DNA of 64,000 nt, from NCBI GenBank assembly GCA_936432065.2, contig OW386285.2, positions 106,831,869-106,895,868 of the forward strand, given 5' to 3'. Under the pieces are notes generated by a model. That model was not told the DNA's origin and did no database searches. It saw only the letters and a program-made list of their open reading frames with translations. Both the position numbers and the translations under genes were made by a program. This document shows, piece by piece, positions 22,816-34,159 of this stretch; positions within the stretch are counted from its first letter, which is position 1, and each line of letters opens with the position of its first letter. Source of the DNA: Rutpela maculata (Eukaryota > Arthropoda > Insecta > Coleoptera > Cerambycidae).

Positions 22816-23344
22816 TAGTAAGCGTGCAGATCACCCCCGTTTTAACCAACTAACCGGTTAGGTTGAGGTAACCACTTCTAACCTGGTTTTTCTTCAAGCT
22901 GACATCGAAGAGTACTTACAGTAAAAAATTAGCCAAAGTTAGTTGATCGGAACATATAAATAATTGCAAAAAACTATAATTTTTTTATATCACGAATTTT
23001 GTCGAATTTCATCTTCAGTTCGCAATATCTCGGCAAATAATGAATATTTTTAGATGAAATTTCAGTACGACATTGTTCAAGTTATTCTTTAAGATATTGA
23101 ATTAGTCAGAATCCTTATTTATTTCACAGATGAATATAGTGATTTTTCAAAAAAATTCTTTTGTCAAGCGTAATTTTTTTTTCAAACACAAAAGTTTTGT
23201 GACGAATTTTTAACACGATAATTTTTGACAAACTTATATTAAAGTACAATATTTAAAGAAGTTTTCTGTAAAGTTTCACATATTCATATTGTATATACAA
23301 AAAGTTATCGCACTTTGAATTAGCAAGATTTTGTTTGCAAACGA

Positions 23345-25612
23345 TTAGAAAAAACTAATAAAGTTCTGCAAAAAGAGCAGATAATAGCACAAGTAAAGAA
23401 TATGTTTCTCCAGAAAAAATTAACCAAGCAAAGAGCTGATGTAAGCCCTGAAAAAGTTCTTAGTGTCCCACTGAATGAAATGCCTTCTGCTCTATTTAAA
23501 GAGGATGGTAATAGGCGAATATCGTCAAAATCTGATTTGTTACATGCGATCGAAAAAAATATTGTAACATCTGTGATTACAGAACCTTGCTGGACAGAAC
23601 TACATGATAGAATAATAGATATGATGGCAGATTTGCAATGTTTAAATACGAAATATATGAAATGTTTCGAAGATGTTGGCCAATATTTTTTTAAGTATTT
23701 TCGGAAACTATTTGAAACTTTCTCTGAGATTCACGTCATTTTCGATCGCTATGACGTTAGTATGAATTCTAAATCGCAAGAGAGGTCAAGAAGGTATAAA
23801 CTAAATTCTAATACTTACGATATTAATGCTAGTCGACCTATACCAGATTGGGATAAAGTTATGTCTACAGATGCAAATAAAAATGCTTTGAACCTATTTT
23901 TATGCGACTACATAGAAAAATATATTGAAATCCCTCAGACTTCTGATAAAATTATTAATAAAAATTATATTTGGCTGGTAGATATAAAAATCATCTTGTT
24001 ACTAAAGAAATCACTAATTCACTTAAACGTGAGGTTACAGATTTATTTTCGAATCATGCTGAAGCTGACTTTCGAATAATTTGTCATCTGATCTACATTT
24101 CTAAACAATACTTATATAGACACTCAGGACATGATAATGATCGTTAAGTCCCCAGATACAGATGTGTTTATTCTTTTAATCGCACATTATTTTAAAATAA
24201 ATAGAAAGATTCAAGTATGGTTTCAAAATGGAAAAAATAGCATCAAAACGGATTTGCACTTTATACCAATACATATTGTATGCCAAGAACTAGGAAGTAG
24301 TATTGGTTTAGCATTACCAATAATTCATGCATTAACCGGATGCGATACGACTTCCGCTTTCTATGGAATTGGTAAGAAAAAACTCTCAACGTAGCATAAA
24401 AAACAGCTGCCCAAGGAATCACTACTTCCACATCCAGATTCTCTATCCAAGTCACTCACAACGAAAAAAACTTTGTATGTGAAAATAACTGTTTATGGAA
24501 CTTTAATAATATAATATTTGAAATCCTCTACCCCAAAACCCCATAAAACGATACCCCACATCGGTAGTGGGGTGGGGGGTGGTGATAGGGGGGGTGGTAG
24601 TGGGGGTGGATGAAGTAAAAAAATATTTTGAGGTTTCTGGTTCCTGTACATAGGTACACTAAATCACAATTTTTTTTCTTCCCCTTTAATAAGGGGGTGG
24701 GGGTGGTAATGGGGGTGGCTAATGCCAAACATTTTTTGAGACCTTAGCTTCTCTTGTATATACTAAATACCAATTTTATGGACTATTACCTGCTTGATTG
24801 ACCTATTTACCCCAAATTTACCCCAATTTACCCCCAACCCTTCGACGGAACAAGATGAAAATATAATCTAGTTCTAGATCTCGTTAAACTACATATGTAT
24901 ACCAAATTTCAAGTCAATATCTTAAACGGTTCCAGAGTAAACGTGCGCACAAAAGAAAGTTACAGACAGACCGACAGACAGACAGACAGAAATTTTTGTT
25001 TTCGCTCAAACTTAAAATCTCGACGTTTCATGACATTTTAAGCCTATTTGGACAATAAACATTTTAAAAAAAATTTTTGTCGTTACTATATTTCCACTGG
25101 ACGTGGAAGTAAAATGAGCACAGAACATTTAGGCCAGATGTCGCAAATTGAGAATAAATTAACACCTGAAATTGTTAATGCTTGGACAAAATTTGTGATT
25201 GGAATTTATGACTTCAAAAGTAAACAAGACAACATTAACGACGTGAGAGTAATCTTAACTCGAAAAAAAAAAAACTCCGTTGAAAAATTACCTCCATCGT
25301 ATCCAGCTCTTCTTCAACACATGAAACGCTGTTTTTGGCAAGTGCACGTATGGTATAATGCTCACATTTTTGAAGCACTCAATCTGACTGATTTTGGCTG
25401 GAAATTTTAAAATGAAGAACTTTTGCCAATATATTTTGAAGGACCAACAAGTCTGGAGCTGCTTCAAAAGTATATTTGTAACTGCAGATTTAAAAAAACA
25501 TCTTGTGATAAATAATTTTGTTCGTGCTACGCTGCTGGTATAAAATGCTGTGTCATTTGTAACTCTACATCAAATTGCTCGTTGCAGCCCATATATGTTG
25601 ATTCAGATTAAA
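23345..25612 (+). pseudogene. CDTTS-family gene, copy A (putative PIN-like protein)
   Basis: Function unknown. Frame-broken but readable in order: VIFDRYD (about 23738), a 'DANKNALNLFL' block (about 23870), HAEADFRI (about 24056, shifted frame), KSPDTDVFILLI (about 24146), ALTGCDTTSAFYGIGKKK (about 24328), and, after the R1b insertion, EKLPPSYPALLQHMKRCFWQ (about 25280). A C-terminal cysteine cluster (CNCRF..C..CSCYAAGIKCCVIC) lies near 25470-25560. The acidic residues (FD, EAD, DTD, CD) plus the glycine/lysine turn resemble FEN1/XPG-type PIN nucleases, which is inference. Copies B, C and D share the plan. Stops, frameshifts and an insertion make it inactive. Confidence 0.75.
24401..25110 (-). 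mobile_element. R1 family, copy b, inside CDTTS copy A
   Basis: It reads on the minus strand from acttccacgtccagtggaa (25110) to ggcagctgtt (24401). It has the GTCTG microsatellite (about 24965-24990), the conserved 'actctggaaccgtttaaga' block and the C-rich middle. The flanks are T-rich on the element strand at both ends, and the coding frame resumes after it. Confidence 0.88.
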
Positions 25613-26237
25613 AATATTAAAAACAACCCAATGTATTATGTATTTTTTAATTTATCAACAATTAATTTAGTATTACTTATTTCCACTTTACAGTAACCTG
25701 TAAAAAGGGAATATGTAACAAAACATTGCATTGATGATAGTAAACGAGTGAACTACGGCAACCACCACAATGAAACATGCCGCGCGTAAACAACATGTCT
25801 GCTGCGCGCGGAGACGCTACTTCAAAGTGCGATAACTTTTTATATATACAATATGAATACGTGAAACTTAACAGAAAACTTCTTTAAATATTGTACTTTA
25901 ATATAAGTTTGTCAAAAATTATCGTATTAAAAGTTCGTCACACAATTTTTGTGTTTGAAAAAAAAAATTAGGCTTGACAAAAGAAATTTTTTGAAAAATT
26001 ACTATTTTCATCTGTGAAATAAATAAGGGTTCAGACCAATTCAATATCTTAACGAATAACTTGATCAATGTCAATTATTTATATGTTCCGATCAACTAAC
26101 TTTGGCTAATTTTTTACTGTAAGTACTCTTAGATGTCAGCTTGAAGAAAAACCAAGTTAGAAGTGGTTACCTCGCACAAATCGGTTACTCAGTTTCTAGA
26201 GCACTTATTGGGGGTGATCTGCACGCCTATAGGGGAG

Positions 26238-26958
26238 GTATCCTTAAATGTCATTAGGACAGCCTATTTTTCATTATTCCAAGGCACCTTTTCTTACGCA
26301 ATTCTAACTTGGGGGCACACAGCTCATTTAGATAGAATGTTTAGTTTACAGAGACGTATTGTAAGATCGATTTCAAGTCTTGGATATAGAGATGAGGTAA
26401 AATATATATTCATTGAACATGGAATATTAACAGTTCCTTCTTTTTATATCTATAGGTGCTTGATATATGTTAAAGAAAACATAAACGATTACGTTGTACA
26501 TGGCCATGATACAAGGTTCAAAAATAAGATATCCTTGAGATATCTACAATTAGAAAAAAGTAAAAATGGCGTTACCTAATTTGGTCCCTCGTTTTTTAAC
26601 AAACTCCCATTTCATATTTCTTCTTTACCATACAAAGTTTTGTGACCAAGTTAAAAGTTTACTTATAAACGAGCTTTCTATAATTTTCAAGAATTTTTTT
26701 CGACTGATTTTGGAAATGAAATTGTACGAAATTTTTATTGCTAATTTTAAAAATACTTTAAAGTGTAAAAACTATAAAACTTAACTTATTTTAATTCCTG
26801 TTTGTCAAAATTATGTGCGTGATTATCCGTGTTTATTAATTGAATATCTTTTATCAATATCTTTGTATTATTAGAACTTAACTAATTTGACTTGTGTAAA
26901 ACTTTTATAAGTTTGTAAGTAACATCAATAAACTATTTCTATTTCTATTTCTATTTCT
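26238..26958 (+). pseudogene. LINE A, part 2 with 3' tail
   Basis: The RT C-terminal region resumes with SLNVIRTAYFSLFQGTFSYAILTWG, then SLQRRIVRSISSL and an FKNKISLRYLQLEKS stretch. AATAAA stands at 26927-26932 and a (TTTCTA)n tail at 26933-26958. The microsatellite-type tail instead of poly(A) fits CR1-like elements. Confidence 0.8.
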
Positions 26959-28685
26959 GTTCATTGGATCAAATAAAACTATTTTAATAGATGATAAAAG
27001 TATTTGGCTGGATATATTTTTTGGACTGATCATGAATGCATTACGAAAAAATGCATTTTACAAATATGCACGAAATATAATTTTAAAACAATATAAACAA
27101 TTCATTTGTATCACAGTTGTAAAGCACATTCACAAAGCTACAATTAAAAAAAAGTTTTAGTATGGGCAAATCAAGCTCAAAAAGTTTTTCAAGAATATTT
27201 TTTTTTTTTTTTTAGGGAAAATAATAAATATCACTTGTAATTTTCCATAATAGTTTACATCTACAAGACCATTTCACCCAATTCTCATTAAAAAAAATAT
27301 ATATATATATATTTTTTTAATTCGTGATTTTTATTTTTTTACAAGACAACAAAATGACAGTTCGGATTTGTATGCAATTTTATAAATAGTTTACTTACAA
27401 AGATTTTGATTATTTTTTTTTGGGCTGATCCAACACAACCAGAGATATTAAAAAAACGACACAAAACACGTTTCTCAAAATTAAAACTTAATTTCCAAAA
27501 AATGCTCACCTCCCAGATTAGAGAAAACTTTACCATAACTTCCTGACAACATAAAGTTTGTATTTCCACAAATAAATTGACCCCCCCCCCCACCAAACAA
27601 TAATTGAAACTGTATTTTTTATGTTTAATTTAGTTAAATGATGGGGTATTTAAAGTTCAAATGAAGTGAAGAGCAATACCAGTTTTCCTATTTACTATTT
27701 TCTGAAATTTCAAATCATTTTAAATAGTCTACGAACATTTAATACTTCTATTATTCATTGCTATCACTTATTGATTATTACTATTTATTTTCAGGTATGT
27801 ACCCATACAGGTCTTCAAGTTCCCTTGCAAGATAGCACAAATTGAGCGAGGACAGTGCTGAGTAAGTATATGACTGCTAAAAATACTAACAAATAAAATT
27901 TTTTTGGATTTGTTCAGAACTTATTGTATTATAGTATGTAGATTAAATTAAATTGTTAAAATCTGATAAAATTGGAATGACGTTGAATACCTCACTTTTA
28001 TTTATAAGTACTGCAGTTATTTGATTTGGTACAAAAGTGTGAGTATATTTACATAACTTTGTAGATGATACTGAGGTATTATTAGTTTCTAAAAAAGTTG
28101 CATTTAAATTTGGAATTCTTAAGCAAATGTACAGTGATGTTTGTAATAACTTGAGTATAAATAGATAGTTATTTATAGTCATTTATGAACGAAATATCTA
28201 AGCAAATATTCATAGAGTACCTATTTCAAACGAGTTGTAAAGTAAACATTAATAAAAGAGAAAACAAATATGTCTTAAATAGTCAAAACTAACGAAATTG
28301 TTCACACCTGTTGTTTGGTTCGCTACTAGACACCATATTTCTTTTATGGTAGGATATATTTCTGGTGTAAAAGGTATTTTGTGTGATTTTTGATACCAAA
28401 ATGTCGCATACTATATAAAATAGAGAACGAGCAAATGCTCTATTGCAAAAATCATTGTTTTAACTGTTTGTCTTAATTCATTTGAGCTCTCCTGTTACTT
28501 CAATGCCTCAAAGTCAAGAGTCAAAAGATATTTATTTAATTTCAATAATGACGCACACAGAACTTTTCTTAGAATTTTTTATTAACTTTTATATTTAAAT
28601 AAACCAGATATATGACATAATATACATTAATAAGATGATACCAAATTTTGAAAAATTGCTATATAATCATTTTATCATATTTTCT
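26959..28685. other. Unassigned AT-rich sequence
   Basis: No gene supported. It contains a T-run near 27200, (AT)n at about 27297-27313, and a C-run at 27580-27592. The minus-strand ORF at 27339-27596 crosses the C-run and is not credible as a gene. Confidence 0.5.
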
Positions 28686-29705
28686 AGAAAATTGAGAATA
28701 TCCTGTTCTTCTTCGGTGATAATTATGGGTACATCAGCGTTGGCTTCTTTCAGCATTTCCGGCCCATAGTGCATTGATTCGTTGTTTATTTTGTCTATTC
28801 CAGGTACAGTATTTCTTCTTTCTCTACCATTGTTCCTCCAGTTACTTTGTCCAATGTTGCAGTGGTACGTATATTCTCGTGTATATTATTATTTCTTCTG
28901 TAGTTTTTTAGGTATCTCAAGGTGGGCGGTGCCGTGAACGTAATTCGACAATTTCTCCTACATACCTGAACCGATTCAAACAAATTTTTGATAGGCTTTT
29001 AGAGACAACTTTATAGAAAACTACAGAAAGAAAAAAAAATCTCTTGGGAAAATTAAAAAAAAAAATTCTTGTTGACTTCAATATTCTGGTATCGCTCTAT
29101 CAAGTTTCTTCTAAAAGCCTATCAAAATATTTTTTCAATCGGTTCAGGGATGTAGGAGAAATTATCGAATTACGAAATCATTTTTTAGGTACGGCACCGC
29201 CACCCTTAAGGTTTGGTTTAATCATTATTATCCTGTTGGAAGGCTTTTTATGTTTTCGAAAAATATCCTGCACTTTTGCTTCTCATGTCTTCTCTCCGTC
29301 TCTCATTTTTTTTTCAGTGCTTCTTTCAGTTTCTCGTTTATGTTCGGCATCCGATGTTGTTTATCTGTGGTCTTCATCTTTTTTAGCTGGTCATATTTTT
29401 TTCTTTTCTTGTTGGTCTAGGTGACTTCTCTCTTTTTAGCATTTTTCTTGACGCAATTTTTAATTTTGAACGTATTATTATTCAGTCTAGTTCTTCTCCA
29501 GTCAGTAGCTTTTCTATTTCCTAGTAAAATTTAGTCTTGATGTCGTCATGCTGTAGTAGGTAGATATTCCAGATATTGGTTGTTTTGTTATTTCCTTTAC
29601 GTACTTACTCTTTTTGTATTTCCTTTTTCCCATTAGTATTTTGTGGTATGTGTTGACTTCCGTTGTTCTTTTTGCTTTAATGTTTATAGCCCGTTTTCGT
29701 TTCAA
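28686..29705 (-). pseudogene. LINE remnant F1 (RT N-terminal region)
   Basis: Minus-strand pieces such as RRNTVPGIDKINNES and MHYGPEMLKEA near 28735-28830 match ARRNTASGIDKISNDL and MYYGPESLNE in the copy at 40560-41110. The pattern 'aGiDkI..el..yG.e.l' is the start of the RT domain in several LINE clades. A palindromic MITE (28917-29212) interrupts it, and the rest has decayed. Confidence 0.6.
28917..29212. mobile_element. Fold-back MITE FB4 inside LINE F1
   Basis: Inverted ends of about 120 bp read aaggtgggcggtgccgt on the left and the near complement on the right, with a short A-rich centre. The flanks ctcaag/cttaag may be a decayed target duplication. Compared with the sister LINE copy at 40.5-41.1 kb this is an extra insertion. 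Confidence 0.75.
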
Positions 29706-29748
29706 ATAAATAGTTTTTCTGTTGCACTTTTCATCTAAATTTCACAGG

Positions 29749-30007
29749 AGGTGAAAAAAATAAAATTGTGATTTAGTGTGTGTAAAAAACCAAAGGCCTC
29801 AATATTTTCTTTTACTTTATACACCCCCCACCCCCACTACCGATGTGTCATATCATTTTACGGGTTTTTGGGGTAGACGATTTAAAGTATTGTATTATTA
29901 AAGTTCCATAAACAATTATTTCCATACAAAACTTATCTCGTTGTGAGAGACTTGGATAGAAAATCTGGATGTGGAAGTAGTGATTCCTTGGGCAGAGGTT
30001 TTTTTTA
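29749..30007 (+). mobile_element. R1 family, copy c (5'-truncated)
   Basis: Only the 3' part remains: the C-rich stretch, 'gtgtcatatcattttacgg', and the end gattccttgggcagagg plus T-run. Confidence 0.75.
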
Positions 30008-30805
30008 ATTGGTCCACAGCAGGACCCATTTATCGTTATCCATAATCCATCCCCATTTGAATGGATATGGGAATTCTATGATTGACAGAGCATATTTACA
30101 AACAAATCCAACTTGATAAATACATCTATTGATGTGAATTAGCAGAGCATTCATTGTTGGAGGTAAGTTCTCAACCGTCCGGAATTTTTGTGCAAATAAC
30201 TGCAATCGGTACATGTCGATATTATCTGTATCTAAATACTTATCGTAGATTGTTATGACAAACTTTTAGAGCATTCTTAATTGGTCATTATTTGGCTGCT
30301 TTGGATCTTTAACCAAATCTATGAAAGTGGCGGTGTTCTCCGGAAATAAATTCCAAGCTTCCAGCACTTCTTTTTTCCTTTCCCAAAAAAGGAAAAACGT
30401 GATATCACAACTCGTAAGTGAATGGAAAAAGAGGAGGGCAAGACATTTTTCTTGAAGTTGATTAGCGATATCCTTACAAGATATATATTTTAGATTCTTT
30501 TCAGTGCCAAAATATATCCATCTCCTTATTTTCATATTCGTTTAGATTCCTTTTTAACTTTAAGTTGCTAAATCAATTTGCACAGGTCTTATACCAGCTC
30601 ACACTGTGGGGTTTAAAATAGTTCTCAATATCGTCTCGACCATCGATTTCTGTACTATTTATTTCCATAGTAGTTGATGTATTTCATAAAATTTTAAAGT
30701 ATTTTGCGCAATTAAGCCATGAGAATTCGAAGAAACTCTTAATTTTGCTGGACAAATTAATATTTCAGCAGTATTCAATTTGCATAATACACAAATACCC
30801 TTCAT
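30008..30805 (-). pseudogene. CDTTS-family gene, copy B
   Basis: On the minus strand an ATG at 30805 opens MKGICVLCKLN with a CxxC and runs 48 codons. It is followed after a frameshift by DIENYFKPHSVSWYKTCAN. After a large internal loss come FGTEKNLKYISCKDIANQLQ, FFHSLTSCDITFFLFWERKK (the CDTTS region, G replaced), LEAWNLFPENTATF, and VENLPPTMNALLIHINRCIYQ near 30115-30180. The C-terminus is cut off by R1c. This copy supplies the N-terminal zinc-binding-like start not seen in the others. No long inverted repeats were found around it. Confidence 0.65.
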
Positions 30806-30989
30806 TTTAATCTGAAAATATTTTGGGAATAATTCTAAGCCTAGTTTGGGAGGGTTTTTAACTTGCGATTTATCGAATGTTTGTTGTTAATTTTACCATT
30901 ATTTTATTTATGTATTTTTTATCAATACATTATAGAATAAGAAATAGTGAAAATATTGAATTTTCAGTATGATATTATTAATAAAAATA

Positions 30990-31125
30990 TGTTAAGAGAA
31001 TATTATTTAGGTATTAAGCAAATCACAACTTACACATATTTTTATTTATTATGAAATTACCTACTTTCCGTATATTGTAACTGGGCACGCTAATATACTA
31101 GTTAGGTAATAGTTATTAATTATAT
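30990..31125. repeat. Copy of the repeat seen at 33700-33815
   Basis: The stretch 'tatgaaattacctactttccgtatatt...ggcacgctaatata' matches 33736-33800 in the same orientation, so similar sequence stands on both sides of long-TIR element C. Confidence 0.55.
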
Positions 31126-31127
31126 AA

Positions 31128-31224
31128 AGGGATTAACAAGCCTTTAATCTATGAGAAAAAATGTGCACTCGAGGCGCAGCCGAGAGTCACATTTTTTCGA
31201 GTAGATTGAAAGGCTGTTAATCCC
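31128..31224. repeat. Hairpin with ~40-bp arms
   Basis: ggattaacaagcctttaatc pairs with the right arm, with 'gaaaaaatgtg' next to the loop (ctcgaggcgcagccgag). Few mismatches. It looks like a miniature palindromic insertion. Confidence 0.75.
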
Positions 31225-31324
31225 CGAATGTAATTCAACGTTTTATCCACGACCACGGCCAAATTAGGAACGTGAAAGCCGTATGAGGGCAGGTAAAAGA
31301 TCTGATTTTGAAAAACGTCAGATC

Positions 31325-33105
31325 GACAAGTTTATTTTGACTAATAGTGCAGGGGCCACATTGGTGACGACTGTTGCACGGAGGTATATAGAGAATTTCT
31401 TTTCTAAACTTAGTTTCTACATGCCTAAGGATACGTTTTAGCTTGGGTACGCGTTTATGGTATGGGGAGGTTTCTCCCAATAGGGCGGCCGAGATGGCTG
31501 TCTGGCCCATATGTAGATTTATCAGAAAATGGCCTGTATCTCGGAAACTATTGCTCGTAGCTCAAAATCGAAAAGGACTAAAATTGATCAGTAGATTATT
31601 TTACATTAGACGCGTTAAGGTTTATATAAATAACATTATATTGCATTGAAATAAAAGGGTTGATCATCTTCGATCTATATGATGAGAATAGTATAAAAAA
31701 CTACAGAAAGATTGAGACGCATGAAAAAAGATCCAATCAACATGACAATCTCAAGCAGTGTGACACCTTTGTCGAAAGGCATGGATGCTTTTTGGGCTTC
31801 AGTTCAAAACAAGACACGTTTCAACATTTTTGCCGAAACTATATTATTCAACACAGGGGCAGACTATCAAGTTCAATAGTTTATTTGAGTGGTATAGCTG
31901 GAGAAGAAGCACACAAAGTAGAAGCAGATATTGTTACAGAAGAACCTCAGTTATGTTGTACACTTGAAGAAGCCGATGAAAGGATATTCTTCCACATAAA
32001 TCATGCCGTTAAGCACTCAAATGTTGAAAGTGTCTTAATAACATCACCAGACACAGATGTATTGTGTGTGCCGTTTACTATTTTCATAAAGAATTTAAAG
32101 CTAATGGTCTGAACGAACTTTGGACTTATTCTGGGGTGGGACAGACTTTAAGGTTTATTCCAGTACATGATGTATGTCAGGCTGTTTCAAACCATGTCAT
32201 TGAAGTATTTCCTGCTATTCACTCACTGAGTGAATGTGACACTACAAGCAAATTTGGCACAAAGCACGCAGCTTTAAAAGTGGCCGAAGACTGCGCATAC
32301 TTATTAAAAGACGTTGGAAAAGAAGAACTGTCAAATACAATAATTGAAAATGCTGAAGAGTTTTTGACAAGAATGTTATCTAAAGACTTTAGGAAAATTA
32401 ATGACTTAAGAATTTTTAAGTACCACCGAATGAAAACTTTAGACTTCACCAAGCTTCCACCGACTTTATCTAGTATAGCGCTACACATCAAGCGGGCGTA
32501 TTTACAGGCTAACCAGTGTATGATCTGTTAGAAGATCTAGGTATACCTTATCCCGGTGACTATGGATACGAGCAAATGGAAACATGATGGATTCCTCAAA
32601 TTGTCACCAAGCAACTTCTCACATTTATTCGTGTAAGACTTGTGCACGGCCAAACATCTATATATGTAGGAAGAATGAAGTTGGCTGCTCCAGGTTCTGT
32701 GCTTGTGAACTTCCAAAGTGCCATAATAATTGGAATTAACTTTTATTATTCACATTAAAATACTATTTGTTACTAATAGTCGCTTAATCTTCTTATCATT
32801 CTAAGTAATGTTGCAAATAATGTAGTGTTTTTATTAATAAAATCTTTTTTTAATTACAACTTTCATGATTTAATAACATGTAAAATAATGCTCTTATCAA
32901 TTTTGATACCTTGTAATTTTCCGCTAAGAGCACTAGTTTCTGGTAAAAGTACATACGTACAAGGCGGCCATATTTTGAGAAACCTCCCCATACCAGAAAC
33001 GCGTACCCAAACCAAACCTTATCCTTAGACATCTAAGAACTCAATTTTGAAGAAAAATTCTCTATACACCTCCGTGCCACTAGTGTGGCCCCTAGACTAT
33101 AAGAA
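31325..33105 (+). mobile_element. Long-TIR element C carrying a CDTTS-family gene
   Basis: Imperfect inverted repeats of about 280-300 bp (about 31325-31610 and 32875-33105) share blocks such as ggggccac, tgggtacgcgttt and ggtatggggaggtttctc. Between them lies only a CDTTS-family gene. The repeats do not resemble those of elements A or D. Outer limits are approximate. Confidence 0.7.
31660..32740 (+). pseudogene. CDTTS-family gene, copy C (best preserved)
   Basis: Two overlapping frames need one frameshift near 32070-32090. The first (31660-32112) has FQHFCRNYIIQ, LEEADERIFFHINHAV and VLITSPDTDVLCV. The second (32064-32531) has LRFIPVHDVCQAVSNHVIEV, FPAIHSLSECDTTSKFGTK, LKDVGKEEL, and DFTKLPPTLSSIALHIKRAY. 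After another break come DLGIPYPGDYGYEQ and a cysteine-rich end (CRKNEVGCSRFCACELPKC) near 32660-32740. A typical full member must be longer at its N-terminus, which is absent here. Function unknown; PIN-like nuclease is a hypothesis. Confidence 0.75.
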
Positions 33106-33585
33106 TCTTTTGATTTTGAGCAAAAAAATAGAAGGTGGACCTCTCCAGTTCTTATTCGGAAAAACCCTATCGAGTTAATTTGATTGATACCGGTCAAAAT
33201 GACAAGAAGATCGTTCTTGATACCGTGCGTGTAACGGAACGTTAGACATGGGAAGTAAGAATTACAACATCGCGTGTGCCAGTTGATTAAAATGAAATAA
33301 CAGAGCTGGGATACTTCGATACTTCAGTAGTCGAGTGCCGGCCGGCAGGCGGGTTTTACTATTGCTGGATTGTCACATCTCTCGCGCTATGTGGATGTAC
33401 ATGCCCATTTCGCAATTACACGCACGGTATAAATGTTCATGTTAAAATATTAATAATAATTCTAAATAAAATTCTATAAAATCAAAGCGTGGTATTATGA
33501 ATTATAATCCACTAGTGTATTAAAGGGCCTTTAATCCACGGAAAATAGACGTATTATACCTTCCTAATATAGTGGTAGTGGATAA
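33106..33585. other. Unassigned sequence
   Basis: Somewhat richer in GC near 33230-33420 (gccggccggcaggcggg). No ORF or repeat partner recognised. Confidence 0.4.
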
Positions 33586-33588
33586 ATA

Positions 33589-33960
33589 CTTTAAAACACT
33601 CATTATTAGAGAACCCTTCTAGCTAATACTGACGAAGTATTGAATTACACGATAGGATTCTTAACATTTTAAAGCTAAAAAATATATTAAAATTACTTAA
33701 ATCATTTATTTAAATTCACACTTTTTTATTTAATATGAAATTATCTATTTTCTGTATATTTGGTACCTTAATCTGGTCACGCTAATAATACTACTTAGGA
33801 AAACACTTTAAAATACTCATCATTGGAGAACCAATCAAAACAACCACTCTTCTAGCTAATACTGACTAAGTATTGAATTACATGACAGGATTCCTAGCAT
33901 TTTAAGGCAAAAAAATATATTGAAAATACTTAAATCATTTATTGAAATTCAGTCATTTAC
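33589..33960 (+). repeat. Tandem duplication, ~220-235 bp
   Basis: 'tctagctaatactgac' occurs at about 33618 and 33853 with matching sequence before and after (for example ctttaaaacactcatta and ctttaaaatactcatca). Two units, the second incomplete. Confidence 0.7.
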
Positions 33961-34051
33961 AACAATCACACAAAAAGAAAATTTCTGCTCCAAGGACTAA
34001 ACCTATCATGCCTTAAGAATTTTTGTGTTGAATCCGAATTTTCAATTTAAA

Positions 34052-34157
34052 AAATTTTCTACAGCGTAGATTTCGAGTAATGTCAAAAATTGCCGAAAAC
34101 CCGTATTTTAACGATAAAAACCGGGATTTACTCGAAATCGACGTGGTAGAAAATTTT
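34052..34157. repeat. Palindromic MITE-like hairpin
   Basis: aaattttctacagcgtagat..cgagtaa pairs with ttactcg..gtagaaaatttt. A short internal stem (ccgtattttaac/gataaaaaccgg) is also present. Confidence 0.6.
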
Positions 34158-34159
34158 GT

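Larger units (their letters stand above)
22822..26226 (+). mobile_element. Long-TIR element A carrying a CDTTS-family gene
   Basis: Inverted ends start gcgtgcagatcaccccc at 22822 and end with the complement at 26226. The inverted similarity runs about 400-500 bp inward (22822-23325 against 25820-26226), with one extra ~70 bp stretch on the left. It sits inside LINE A: taking it out aligns the RT residue for residue with the LINE at 52 kb. No clear target duplication could be fixed. A decayed CDTTS-family gene occupies the middle, and the Helentron-like copy R1b is inserted in that gene. Confidence 0.85.

Noticed and set aside
31443..31649. 68-codon ORFs at 31443-31649 (+) and 32850-33032 (-) that share peptides
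   Set aside because: They are the two inverted repeats of element C read outward and inward; similarity comes from the repeat.
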